Shown here: piece by piece, positions 41,181-48,766 of the stretch | How positions within the stretch are numbered: the stretch's first letter is position 1 | Layout of the letters: each line of letters starts with the position of its first letter | Assembly: GCF_018224885.1 (NCBI RefSeq) | Contig: NZ_JAGTXB010000023.1 | Location: forward strand, 1-64,000 | Direction: 5' to 3' | From: Chitinophaga hostae | GTDB taxonomy: Bacteria; Bacteroidota; Bacteroidia; Chitinophagales; Chitinophagaceae | Length of the DNA: 64,000 bases | Notes under the pieces: model-generated | Database searches by the model: none | Seen by the model: only the letters and a program-made list of their open reading frames with translations | Told to the model about the DNA's origin: nothing | Program-made: the position numbers and the translations under genes

Positions 41181-42717
41181 ACAAAGGTATATTGCCGTGT
41201 TTTTTTCTGGGCATATTTACCACTTTATTTTCGAGCATTTTGAAAGCTTTGATCAATTTAATGCGTGTCTGGTCCGGGGGAATGACTTCATCGATATATC
41301 CTTTTTCTGCGGCCAGGTAAGGATTGGCGAATCTTTCCTGGTAGTCGGCCACCAGTTCATTCATGCGGACTTCCGGATCGGGGGCTGTATCAATTTCTTT
41401 TTTGAAGATGATTTCCACTGCGCCTTTAGCGCCCATTACTGCAATTTCTGCCTGTGGGAAGGCAAAGTTGAGGTCGGCGCCGATGTGTTTGGAGTTCATC
41501 ACGCAGTAAGCGCCGCCATAAGCTTTTCGTGTAGTCACGGTAAGTTTAGGAACGGTTGCTTCGCTGAGCGCATACAGCAGTTTGGCGCCGTTGGTGATGA
41601 TACCATTCCATTCCTGGTCGGTGCCCGGCAGGAATCCGGGAACATCTACCAGTACCAGCAGGGGGATGTTAAATGCATCGCAGAAGCGGGTGAAGCGGGC
41701 TCCTTTTACAGAAGCGTGGATATCGAGCACGCCTGCGAGGTGTGCCGGCTGATTGGCAACGATGCCGATACTTCTGCCTGCAATGCGGGCAAAGCCCACA
41801 ATCATATTTTCGGCAAAATTTTTATGTACTTCAAAGAAGCTGTCGGTATCCGTGATCTGGGCGATGGCTTCCTTCATATCATAAGGTTGGTTGGGATGCG
41901 CCGGTATCAGGGTGTTGAGGGCTTCCCTGGTTTCATTGCCGGGTTCATACGCGTACACCGGGGCGGTTTCCTCGCAGTTTTGCGGTATGTAGCTTAACAA
42001 CTGCTTGAGGTATTGGATACATTCTATTTCATTGCTGCAGGCGAAATGGGTAACCCCGCTTTTGGACGCATGTGTTTGGGCGCCACCCAGTTCTTCAGAG
42101 GTAACCTCTTCATGGGTAACGGTTTTAACAACGTTGGGACCGGTAACAAACATATAGGATGTTTGCTCCACCATGAGGATAAAGTCGGTAATAGCGGGTG
42201 AATATACGGCTCCGCCGGCGCAGGGCCCCATGATGGCGGAGATCTGGGGGATAACGCCGGAGGCGCGGGTATTACGGTAGAAGATATCGGCATAACCGCC
42301 CAGGCTTACCACGCCTTCCTGTATCCGTGCGCCGCCACTGTCGTTTAGCCCGATAACGGGAGCGCCGTTTTCCATGGCCAGGTCCATGATCTTGCAGATC
42401 TTACGTGCGTGGGGTTCTGACAGGCTGCCGCCGTATACGGTGAAATCCTGTGAAAATACGTAGGTGAGCCTGCCGTTAATGGTGCCATAGCCGGTTACTA
42501 CGCCATCGCCGAGAAATTGTTCCTGGTCGGCGGTAAGTCCGCGGTTACGGTTGGTAACCAGCATATCCAATTCTTCGAAGGAGCCTTCATCCATCAATAG
42601 CTGCAACCTTTCGCGGGCGGTGAGTTTACCTTTTTTATGCTGGGAAGCAATACGTACTTCGCCACCACCCAACATCGCCTCGGCCATTTTTGCCTGTAAT
42701 TCTGCTGATTTATCCAT
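41179..42717 (-). CDS. Acyl-CoA carboxylase beta (carboxyltransferase) subunit
   Basis: Transfers CO2 from biotin to an acyl-CoA, by family most likely propionyl-CoA (PccB) or methylmalonyl-CoA decarboxylase alpha (MmdA). At 512 residues it has the full two-crotonase-fold layout: KLTARERLQLLMDEGSFEE (30-48), the N-domain oxyanion GGSLSEPHARKICKIMDLA, IMGPCAGGAVYSPAITDFI, and the C-domain DVPGFLPGTDQEWNGIITNGAKLLYA plus TRKAYGGAYCVM. A biotin carboxylase or biotin-carrier gene is not adjacent, so the complex must be assembled from another locus. The TAG stop is inside a family A repeat. Confidence 0.92.
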   Translation of the reverse strand: MDKSAELQAKMAEAMLGGGEVRIASQHKKGKLTARERLQLLMDEGSFEELDMLVTNRNRGLTADQEQFLGDGVVTGYGTINGRLTYVFSQDFTVYGGSLSEPHARKICKIMDLAMENGAPVIGLNDSGGARIQEGVVSLGGYADIFYRNTRASGVIPQISAIMGPCAGGAVYSPAITDFILMVEQTSYMFVTGPNVVKTVTHEEVTSEELGGAQTHASKSGVTHFACSNEIECIQYLKQLLSYIPQNCEETAPVYAYEPGNETREALNTLIPAHPNQPYDMKEAIAQITDTDSFFEVHKNFAENMIVGFARIAGRSIGIVANQPAHLAGVLDIHASVKGARFTRFCDAFNIPLLVLVDVPGFLPGTDQEWNGIITNGAKLLYALSEATVPKLTVTTRKAYGGAYCVMNSKHIGADLNFAFPQAEIAVMGAKGAVEIIFKKEIDTAPDPEVRMNELVADYQERFANPYLAAEKGYIDEVIPPDQTRIKLIKAFKMLENKVVNMPRKKHGNIPL

Positions 42718-42749
42718 ATGCTAGAAATGAAAGATAAAGCCAAAAATAA

Positions 42750-42777
42750 AAGGATTCCTTTTACTAAAGGAATCCTT
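42750..42777 (-). terminator. Terminator of the 42812 lipoprotein gene
   Basis: AAGGATTCCTTT/AAAGGAATCCTT, a 12-bp perfect stem with a 4-nt loop, followed on the minus strand by TTTATTTTTGG. It lies 35 bp after the lipoprotein gene end. Confidence 0.75.
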
Positions 42778-42811
42778 GATAGATTGTAAATGTAATGTTT
42801 TTTGGCTTCTG

Positions 42812-43252
42812 TTAACTAACCTTATAAGGGATTTTAGGCGTAAAAATGGTGTCGCTTACATTACCCGCATTGTCCCTGATATATATTTCGAAGTGGATGC
42901 TGTCCTTGGGGATTGGCGGATAGTTACCGAATTTGATGTCTGAGTTTTCCAGTAAGATCTGTACTTCTGCTTTTACCCTGTTGCCCCTGTTAGCGCCTAT
43001 ACTGGGCATTTTTTTATACAGGAAGGCGGTATCCGGCGCGTGGCTGTCGATAATAGGAGCAATGCTTAAAGTGTCTTCTATGTCTCCATCCCCATCTTCC
43101 ACGTTGATCGTTACCACCATCTGGTCAGTATTTACGGTTACACTATCTAATGAATAGCTTTTGAAAGACAGAATGGGTTTAGTGCCTATCTTATCCTTTT
43201 TACAAGCGTAGAATAAGCCGACCAGCAGGGACAAAAACAGAATTTTCTTCAT
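42812..43252 (-). CDS. Hypothetical lipoprotein
   Basis: A 146-residue small lipoprotein: signal peptide MKKILFLSLLVGLFYAC with the lipid Cys at 17, followed by KKDKIG. The mature part (VTINVEDGDGDIEDTLSIAPII, HFEIYIRDNAGNVSDTIFTPKIPYKV) has the sequence character of a single Ig-like or cadherin-like beta-sandwich with an acidic GDGD loop that could bind calcium. I do not recognise a named family. It has its own terminator at 42750-42777. The likely location is the outer membrane, facing the periplasm or surface. Confidence 0.75.
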   Translation of the reverse strand: MKKILFLSLLVGLFYACKKDKIGTKPILSFKSYSLDSVTVNTDQMVVTINVEDGDGDIEDTLSIAPIIDSHAPDTAFLYKKMPSIGANRGNRVKAEVQILLENSDIKFGNYPPIPKDSIHFEIYIRDNAGNVSDTIFTPKIPYKVS

Positions 43253-43371
43253 AAAACAAACCTACATTAATTTAGGAAATATACAAATATTCGGTTATCT
43301 CAATCCAACTTCTTAAAAAACGTTTTTTAGTGACAATTGTTACTTACTGTGGCTAGATTTATTCTTCTCCC

Positions 43372-43379
43372 TAACTTTG
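43372..43379 (+). promoter_or_regulatory. -7 box for the LuxE-like gene
   Basis: TAACTTTG is an exact TAnnTTTG match, 23 nt before the ATG at 43403. No -33 TTTG is seen at the right distance. Confidence 0.45.
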
Positions 43380-43402
43380 TCTGATTTTAAAGACCCATTT
43401 AC

Positions 43403-44386
43403 ATGACCGCCGTATCACCGGAATATATTTTTTCATTGCAGGAAAGTGAGCTGGAAGCCGCTGCGCTGGAGCTTTTCAGATATCAGTACCAGGAAAATGA
43501 GCTTTACCGGGCCTATACGGATGCCCTGCGCATACGGCCGGCTTCAGTGAAAAGTATTTTAGCGATTCCCTATCTGCCTATACAATTTTTTAAATCCCAT
43601 ACGGTGGTATGCGGTCATTTTGAGCCGGAGCTGGTGTTTGAGAGCAGCGGTACCACCCAAACGGTGAACAGCCGTCACCTGGTAAAGCATTCGGCTGTTT
43701 ATACCCGGAGCTTTATGACTGCTTTCGAGCAGTTTTACGGGCCGGTGAGCGATTACGTGATCCTGGGACTGCTGCCATCTTACCTGGAGCGGCAGCATTC
43801 ATCGCTGGTACGTATGGTACAGGAGATGGCGGAGCGCAGCGGCCATGAGGAGAGCGGTTTCTATCTTTATGAACATGATAAGTTGTCGGCGCAGCTACAG
43901 GCCCTGGAACAGCGGGGGCAAAAGGTACTGCTGATAGGCGTCACCTTTGGATTGCTGGACTTTGCGGAGCGGCATACCCTGCAACTGAAAAATACCATTG
44001 TAATGGAAACGGGGGGCATGAAGGGCCGCCGGGAAGAATGGACCCGGCAGGAAGTACATCAGTTCCTGAAAGAAAAGCTGGGAACTTCCGTGATCCATGC
44101 TGAATACGGGATGACAGAGCTCTTATCCCAGGCCTATTCCAAAGGCAACGGGCTGTTTGAAACACCACCCTGGATGAAGGTATTACTACGGGATGAAAAT
44201 GATCCTTTCCAGATCACCGCCGGTAAAGGCGCCGGCGTGATGAATGTAATTGACCTGGCCAATATTTATTCCTGCGCTTTCATTGCTACAGAAGATATCG
44301 GCAAAATGCAGGAAGATGGCTGTTTCGAGGTACTGGGCCGGTTAGACAATTCTGCGTTGAGAGGATGCAGCCTGATGGTAAGCTGA
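43403..44386 (+). CDS. LuxE/PaaK-like acyl-protein synthetase
   Basis: A 327-residue member of the adenylate-forming family related to LuxE acyl-protein synthetase. The phosphate-binding loop is SSGTTQTVNSRH (81-92) and the later adenylation motif HAEYGMTELLSQAYSKG is at about 233-249. LuxE-type enzymes activate a fatty acid as acyl-AMP and pass it to a Cys. No lux reductase, luciferase or transferase gene is near, so bioluminescence is not indicated; in Bacteroidota similar proteins occur alone or in aryl-polyene or lipid clusters. It is convergent with the 239-residue hypothetical gene 6 bp downstream. Confidence 0.82.
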   Translation: MTAVSPEYIFSLQESELEAAALELFRYQYQENELYRAYTDALRIRPASVKSILAIPYLPIQFFKSHTVVCGHFEPELVFESSGTTQTVNSRHLVKHSAVYTRSFMTAFEQFYGPVSDYVILGLLPSYLERQHSSLVRMVQEMAERSGHEESGFYLYEHDKLSAQLQALEQRGQKVLLIGVTFGLLDFAERHTLQLKNTIVMETGGMKGRREEWTRQEVHQFLKEKLGTSVIHAEYGMTELLSQAYSKGNGLFETPPWMKVLLRDENDPFQITAGKGAGVMNVIDLANIYSCAFIATEDIGKMQEDGCFEVLGRLDNSALRGCSLMVS

Positions 44387-44392
44387 GGGGGC

Positions 44393-45112
44393 TTACTCTC
44401 CATCCATGGCGGCAAGATGCAGCAATGCCGGTAGTTTGCCGGGTTCGTGCATAATCGCGGAAAGGGATGACATATAAGGAAACGAATGATGATCCATACC
44501 AAACTTATGTAACAGGTATACGTCCAGCTGTTCGGGTGAAGTATGGCCCTGGATATAATCGCTGAGATAGAACAGGAAACGTTGTCTTTCTTTCTCAGAT
44601 AACAGTACCAGCGCTACCTTATCTTTCAGGCTGTTGTGCTGGCCGGACCGGAATATTTTGAGTGCCTGCTTGTATTGGGTGAGCGTCAGTTCATCAAAGG
44701 AGGCGGGGAGCAGCTGGGTACAGAAATAATCCACCGCGATGTCGTCGAAGAAGCCGGCTCCTTCGTCTGTATCCGGTTCATTATGCCAGGTAGCCCATTC
44801 ATACAGCTGCGGGGTGGTAATAAACCCGGTGAGCAGCGCTTCCAGCTGATGGATCACACCTTCCCGGCTGGGAGCGGTATCATTAGCATGAGAAATGGCG
44901 GTAACAATATCCTGGTAATAGTTTTCATTGATTTCACTGGCCGTCTGAAACAGCAGCCTGCTTACTTCAGTAGTATCCTCGTCTTTAGGCTGCATCGGGG
45001 TTACGCCACGTAACTCCTCAATTACTTCCAGTCTGGTTTTAGTACCGCGTAAATATGCTTTTAATAGTGTTACAAAGTAAACGGATGTTACAGGCGACAT
45101 TTCATTTTTCAT
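44393..45112 (-). CDS. Hypothetical protein
   Basis: A 239-residue soluble, predominantly helical protein without signal peptide or Cys-based motif. It is acidic and rich in Leu/Asp/Glu (QPKDEDTTEVSRLLFQTASEINENYYQ; NEPDTDEGAGFFDD); I do not recognise a family. The 3' end is convergent with the LuxE-like gene with 6 bp between stops. The 182 bp upstream (45113-45294) separate it from the divergent sigma factor gene and hold no clear promoter. The function is unknown. Confidence 0.65.
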   Translation of the reverse strand: MKNEMSPVTSVYFVTLLKAYLRGTKTRLEVIEELRGVTPMQPKDEDTTEVSRLLFQTASEINENYYQDIVTAISHANDTAPSREGVIHQLEALLTGFITTPQLYEWATWHNEPDTDEGAGFFDDIAVDYFCTQLLPASFDELTLTQYKQALKIFRSGQHNSLKDKVALVLLSEKERQRFLFYLSDYIQGHTSPEQLDVYLLHKFGMDHHSFPYMSSLSAIMHEPGKLPALLHLAAMDGE

Positions 45113-45294
45113 GGGCCGAGTTTATTTCATATTTCATTGGGTACAGGCCAAAATTAGTATAAAATGCTGAATACTGGACTAATCAGCATCACCATTTAGC
45201 CATCCTTAACAGCCGGTTGTCCGCTTTAACATTTTTTTGGGGTGGGTGGGAAAACTAAAACAATTACTTTTCCGTAAGCTTTCTACAGCGAAAT

Positions 45295-45924
45295 ATGCAA
45301 AACAGGCTTATGCAGGTAGAAAAATCTCCTACAACAGTACAAGTATCTATGACGACGGCTAATCCAACCCGATGGGTAAAGTTATATGCAGATGATTTAT
45401 TTAAGTTTGCCGTGGCAAAAGTAGCGGATAACGGGCTGGCACAGGACCTGGTGCAGGAAACTTTCCTCAGTGCGCTGCAGGCGCTGGAGCAATTCAGGGC
45501 GGAAAGCAGTGAAAAGACCTGGCTGATGGCCATTCTGAAAAACAAGATCATCGATCATTTCCGTAAATCCAGCAAAGTTCCTGTTACCATTAGTATAGAA
45601 GAAGATAAAGCAGGCGATAGCGATCCCCATCATTTCTTTTTTAACGAAAAAGGACACTGGCGTAGAGAAATGGCCCCAAAAGCCTGGGTGTCGGGGAGCA
45701 GCAGTCAACAGGATCAGGTCGATTTTTTTACCATTTTGCGTGGCTGCATGAATAAATTGACCAGCATAGGCAGGAAGGTGTTTGACCTGAAATACCTGGA
45801 GGAAAAAGAATCTGCCGACATTTGTAAGGATCTGTCTATCTCTTCGTCTAATTACTGGGTAATTATTCACAGGGCCAAATTACAGTTAAGAGCCTGCCTG
45901 GAAAAAAACTGGTTCAGTAATTGA
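45295..45924 (+). CDS. ECF-type RNA polymerase sigma factor
   Basis: A 209-residue sigma-70-family factor of the ECF kind. Region 2 (about 25-92) has the core-binding and -10 recognition segments (ADNGLAQDLVQETFLSAL, TWLMAILKNKIIDHFRK), region 4 (about 145-205) the HTH (EKESADICKDLSISSSNYWVIIHRAK). The linker (HHFFFNEKGHWRREMAPKAW, 112-131) with GHW...W is a recognisable subgroup feature. Its stop overlaps the anti-sigma start (TGATG). Because the MNIO/precursor genes follow and a candidate ECF promoter precedes the precursor, it probably switches on that operon, as in related copper-responsive loci of other bacteria (inference). Confidence 0.88.
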   Translation: MQNRLMQVEKSPTTVQVSMTTANPTRWVKLYADDLFKFAVAKVADNGLAQDLVQETFLSALQALEQFRAESSEKTWLMAILKNKIIDHFRKSSKVPVTISIEEDKAGDSDPHHFFFNEKGHWRREMAPKAWVSGSSSQQDQVDFFTILRGCMNKLTSIGRKVFDLKYLEEKESADICKDLSISSSNYWVIIHRAKLQLRACLEKNWFSN

Positions 45925-46196
45925 TGATGGGAACACACAAACATACATGGATGCCCTGTTGCAAAGATGCTACCATGCTGGCGGAGAAGCAACTGCAACA
46001 CCAACGCTTATCGTTGGGGCAACGTATAGGTTTAAGGCTGCATTTATTATTCTGTATTTTTTGCCGCCGTTATGTAATGCAAAGCCGGGCTATCGACAAA
46101 TATCTGGGCAACCAGACACCACAAACGGAAATTACCCCCGATGAATCCGTGAAGCTGCAATGGGAAACCATGATTGCAGAAAGAATGAAAAAATAA
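45924..46196 (+). CDS. Small zinc-type (ZAS) anti-sigma factor
   Basis: A 90-residue soluble protein from the ATG at 45924, which overlaps the sigma stop. It carries HLLFCIFC at 40-47, an exact HxxxCxxC as in zinc-binding anti-sigma (ZAS) domains, and an upstream CCKDATML at 12-19 that resembles the first zinc ligand region. No transmembrane helix is present, so it is a cytosolic sensor rather than an envelope one. By family analogy, thiol oxidation or metal binding (for example copper) would release zinc and free the sigma factor. The in-frame TTG at 45921 and the next ATG at 45927 are alternative starts. Confidence 0.75.
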   Translation: MMGTHKHTWMPCCKDATMLAEKQLQHQRLSLGQRIGLRLHLLFCIFCRRYVMQSRAIDKYLGNQTPQTEITPDESVKLQWETMIAERMKK

Positions 46197-46206
46197 TTGA
46201 AACACC

Positions 46207-46234
46207 TGTAAGGATTTTTGAATCACCGCGTCTA
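46207..46234 (+). promoter_or_regulatory. Candidate ECF-sigma promoter before the precursor gene
   Basis: TGTAAGG (46207-46213), 15 nt, CGTCTA (46229-46234). The GTAA-type -35 and the CGTC-type -10 are typical of ECF promoters and differ from the housekeeping TTTG/TAnnTTTG. The precursor ATG is 47 nt further. The sigma gene itself shows no similar site upstream. Confidence 0.55.
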
Positions 46235-46281
46235 TCTATCAAACACATAATTTTTCACATCCTCTTTTAAATGTTAAAAAC

Positions 46282-46626
46282 ATGAAAAACAACAATTCAA
46301 TCAGCAAGAAAGTTTTGTTTTCCGGATCTCTCGTTGCCAGTGCTATCCTGGGTTTAGCCACCCTGCAGGTAACCGCAAAACCAGTTAGTTATACTAACCT
46401 TGGTTCCGGTGCCGCAGTAAGAAATGCTTTAACCGGTACTTCCGGAAATACAGCCAACAGCATTGAGCTGGCTTGTGGCGCTAAGAAAGACAGCGCTTCC
46501 GCCGGCAAGGCAAAAGAAGGTAAATGTGGTCAGGGCAAATGTGGTGAAGGAAAATGTGGTAATAAGAAAGGCGGTAAGAAAGGTGGTAAGCCAAAAGCAG
46601 ACAGCACCACCAAATCCGGAAAATAA
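46282..46626 (+). CDS. hvfA: HvfA/bufferin-type RiPP precursor peptide
   Basis: A 114-residue secreted precursor. The hydrophobic signal segment is at about 11-32 (VLFSGSLVASAILGLATLQV), followed by a polar leader-like stretch (33-78) with LACG (Cys65). The core is three tandem pentapeptides EGKCG-QGKCG-EGKCG (79-93; Cys82, Cys87, Cys92), then a Lys/Gly-rich tail ending KSGK. In characterised HvfA/oxazolin peptides the Cys of EGKC motifs is oxidised by the MNIO partner to copper-binding heterocyclic groups, and the peptide acts in copper handling or storage outside the cytoplasm. Downstream genes are the matching enzymes. The start is the only ATG before a normal signal peptide. Confidence 0.85.
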   Translation: MKNNNSISKKVLFSGSLVASAILGLATLQVTAKPVSYTNLGSGAAVRNALTGTSGNTANSIELACGAKKDSASAGKAKEGKCGQGKCGEGKCGNKKGGKKGGKPKADSTTKSGK

Positions 46627-46640
46627 TTTTTCAGACAGCT

Positions 46641-46675
46641 GAAAGGCCGGCGCGGTACGCAATGGCCGGCCTTTC
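46641..46675 (+). terminator. Hairpin between precursor and MNIO genes
   Basis: GAAAGGCCGG (46641-46650) and CCGGCCTTTC (46666-46675) form a perfect 10-bp GC-rich stem with a 15-nt loop. No T-run follows, so it is more likely a partial terminator or 3'-end stabiliser that lets the precursor be made in excess of the modifying enzymes. Confidence 0.6.
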
Positions 46676-46710
46676 ACTGTTTACTTCAACATCCCTTAAA
46701 TAGTACGATC

Positions 46711-47538
46711 ATGGTAGGTGTAGGTTTTCGCAGGGAGTTTGCCGGGGAAATGATCAGCGGTGAACATATCAGGCCGGACTTCATCGAGTTTGCGCCTGAA
46801 AACTGGATGAACATAGGCGGGTACTGGAAGAAGGTATTACACCAGGTGGTGGAAAAATACCCGGTCCTGTGTCATGGTCTTTCCTTATCTATAGGCAGCC
46901 CCGAAGAGCTGAACAGGGAGTTTTTACAATACATCAAAACTTTCCTCAACGAATATAAAGTACAACTGTATTCAGAGCACCTGAGCTATTCCAAATGTGA
47001 TAATGCACATATGTATGACCTGTTGCCCATTCCTTTCCGCATGGATGCGGTAAAACATATCAGCACACGTATACAACAGGTGCAGGATTACCTGCAACGT
47101 CCGCTGGTGATGGAAATAGTATCCTATTACACACCTGTGGCAGCAGAAATGAGTGAAGTGGATTTTATAAAGGAAGTGGTAAAACAATCCGGTTGCCAGC
47201 TGTTGCTGGATGTGAATAATATTTATGTCAATGCTTTCAATCATCAGTACGATGCCAAAGCATTTATACAGCAGCTGCCGCTGAACAAGGTAGCCTATAT
47301 ACACATGGCAGGGCATGAACAGGTAGCGCCTGACCTGATCATTGATACGCATGGGGAACCCATTATAGACCCTGTGTATGACCTTTTTGAATGGACGTTG
47401 CAACACCTGCAACCTGTACCGGTATTATTGGAAAGGGATTTTAATATACCGGAAATGGCGGAGCTGCAGGGAGAGTTATCAAGACTGAAAAGTATTTGTC
47501 ACAAACAATGGAAACTGAAAGATGAACTTGTTGCCTGA
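46711..47538 (+). CDS. hvfB: DUF692 multinuclear non-heme iron oxygenase (HvfB/BufB-type)
   Basis: A 275-residue TIM-barrel MNIO of the DUF692 family that modifies Cys in the precursor. Candidate metal ligands are all present in order: H55 (CHGLS), H90 (SEHLS), E135 (MEIVS), D167/N169 (LDVNN), H198 and H202 (HMAGH), D212/H214 (DTHG), E241 (LLERD). The same fold in MbnB and HvfB holds two or three irons and uses O2. It is the first enzyme gene after the precursor, 84 bp downstream with a hairpin between, and overlaps the partner gene by 17 bp, which fits an obligate MNIO-partner complex. Confidence 0.9.
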   Translation: MVGVGFRREFAGEMISGEHIRPDFIEFAPENWMNIGGYWKKVLHQVVEKYPVLCHGLSLSIGSPEELNREFLQYIKTFLNEYKVQLYSEHLSYSKCDNAHMYDLLPIPFRMDAVKHISTRIQQVQDYLQRPLVMEIVSYYTPVAAEMSEVDFIKEVVKQSGCQLLLDVNNIYVNAFNHQYDAKAFIQQLPLNKVAYIHMAGHEQVAPDLIIDTHGEPIIDPVYDLFEWTLQHLQPVPVLLERDFNIPEMAELQGELSRLKSICHKQWKLKDELVA

Positions 47539-48271
47539 CACCTATCATATACAGCAAACTTTTTCCGCCTATTGCAGAACAGGTGAAAGCGTAACGCTGC
47601 CCGGCGTAGCGCCGGACCGGCTGAAACATTACCGCCGCCTGGTATTTAACATGATCAACGATACCATGGAAGGCGCATTTCCGATTGCCTTTAAAAATAT
47701 TCCGGCGCGCAAATGGAACAGGATGGTAAAGGATTTCTTTTCCCATCATGCCTGCCAGTCTTACCAGGTGTGGAAGCTGCCACTGGAATTTTACACTTAT
47801 GCCGTAGAGCATAACTGGGAGGATGAATACCAGTTGCCTTACCTGAATGATCTCCTGGCATTTGAGTGGGCTGAAATGGAGGTGTATAACATGGAAGACA
47901 TTACCGCCGACGCCTATACGCTTACCGGCGACTGGCTGGATACCCCGCTGGTATTGAACCCGGAGCACCGGTTGTTGTCGTTTAGCTACCCTGTTCACCT
48001 GCTGGCAAAGCCAAAGGAATTGTTGCGCAGCAAGGGGGTTTATTTTGTGTTGCTATACCGGCATCCTGAAACCGGGAACGTGGAATTTACGGATCTGTCG
48101 CCCTGGCTGGCTTTTTTAACGGAGCAGCTGGTACTGGGTATCACGGTCAGGGATATACTGGATTATGCGCCGCAGCTGAATATAACGGAAACGGACACAC
48201 TGGAACAGGATACGCTTGATTTTCTGAAACATATGCAGCAGCAACATTTTGTGCTGGGATTTCAATCATAA
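47522..48271 (+). CDS. hvfC: DUF2063-type MNIO partner (HvfC/BufC-like)
   Basis: A 249-residue partner protein. The N-terminal half (about 6-95, TFSAYCRTGES, HYRRLVFNMINDTMEGAFPIAFKNIP) is the DUF2063 putative DNA-binding-like domain found next to DUF692 proteins, and the C-terminal half resembles the second domain of HvfC/NGO1945-type proteins. In characterised systems the partner binds the precursor leader and is required for MNIO activity. It starts 17 bp inside the MNIO gene, so translation is coupled, and ends 3 bp before the DoxX-like gene. It has no catalytic motif of its own. Confidence 0.85.
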   Translation: MNLLPDTYHIQQTFSAYCRTGESVTLPGVAPDRLKHYRRLVFNMINDTMEGAFPIAFKNIPARKWNRMVKDFFSHHACQSYQVWKLPLEFYTYAVEHNWEDEYQLPYLNDLLAFEWAEMEVYNMEDITADAYTLTGDWLDTPLVLNPEHRLLSFSYPVHLLAKPKELLRSKGVYFVLLYRHPETGNVEFTDLSPWLAFLTEQLVLGITVRDILDYAPQLNITETDTLEQDTLDFLKHMQQQHFVLGFQS

Positions 48272-48274
48272 CAT

Positions 48275-48700
48275 ATGCGCACCTACGCCGTATTGGCCCG
48301 CCGTTTATCGGCGTTAAAAGATTTGCCGCTGCTCTTCATGCGGCTGGTACTGGCTTATGGATTTTACCTGCCGGCAAAAATGAAGTGGAGCGATATTCAT
48401 GGTATCGGCGACTGGTTTGCGCAGCTGCATATACCCTTACCTTATATTAGTGCCTACCTGGTAGGTATTACCGAGGTGGCCGGCGTGATATTGTTAACCC
48501 TGGGCTTATTTGTGCGTTATATTTCCCTCCCTCTTATTTTCAGCATGATTGTAGCCATTGTGACGGTTCACTGGAGCAATGGTTTTGCCGCGGGCGACAA
48601 TGGTTTTGAGATTCCCCTTTACTATATTGTTATGTTATTTGCCCTCCTGGTGTATGGCGGGGGAAGAATAGGCATTGACTATTTCCTGGAGCGGAAATAG
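48275..48700 (+). CDS. hvfX: DoxX-like membrane protein (HvfX-type) of the RiPP operon
   Basis: A 141-residue inner-membrane protein with four helices in the DoxX pattern (LFMRLVLAYGFYLPAKMKW, GITEVAGVILLTLGLFVRY, PLIFSMIVAIVTVHWSNG, YYIVMLFALLVYGGG). In HvfABC/bufferin operons a DoxX-like membrane protein is the usual fourth member, proposed to help transport or redox handling of the metal-binding peptide. It starts 3 bp after the DUF2063 gene. The conserved acidic and Lys residues near the first helix could matter, but no mechanism is established. Confidence 0.82.
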   Translation: MRTYAVLARRLSALKDLPLLFMRLVLAYGFYLPAKMKWSDIHGIGDWFAQLHIPLPYISAYLVGITEVAGVILLTLGLFVRYISLPLIFSMIVAIVTVHWSNGFAAGDNGFEIPLYYIVMLFALLVYGGGRIGIDYFLERK

Positions 48701-48766
48701 CCGGTATCTCAACGGATTTTCGCGGAGATGTAGTAATTTCGGCCCGTTTATAGCGATCAATTACAA

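Noticed and set aside
43403..44386. LuxE-like gene as part of a bioluminescence cluster
   Set aside because: No luxA, luxB, luxC or luxD-like genes are in the window; the gene is single.
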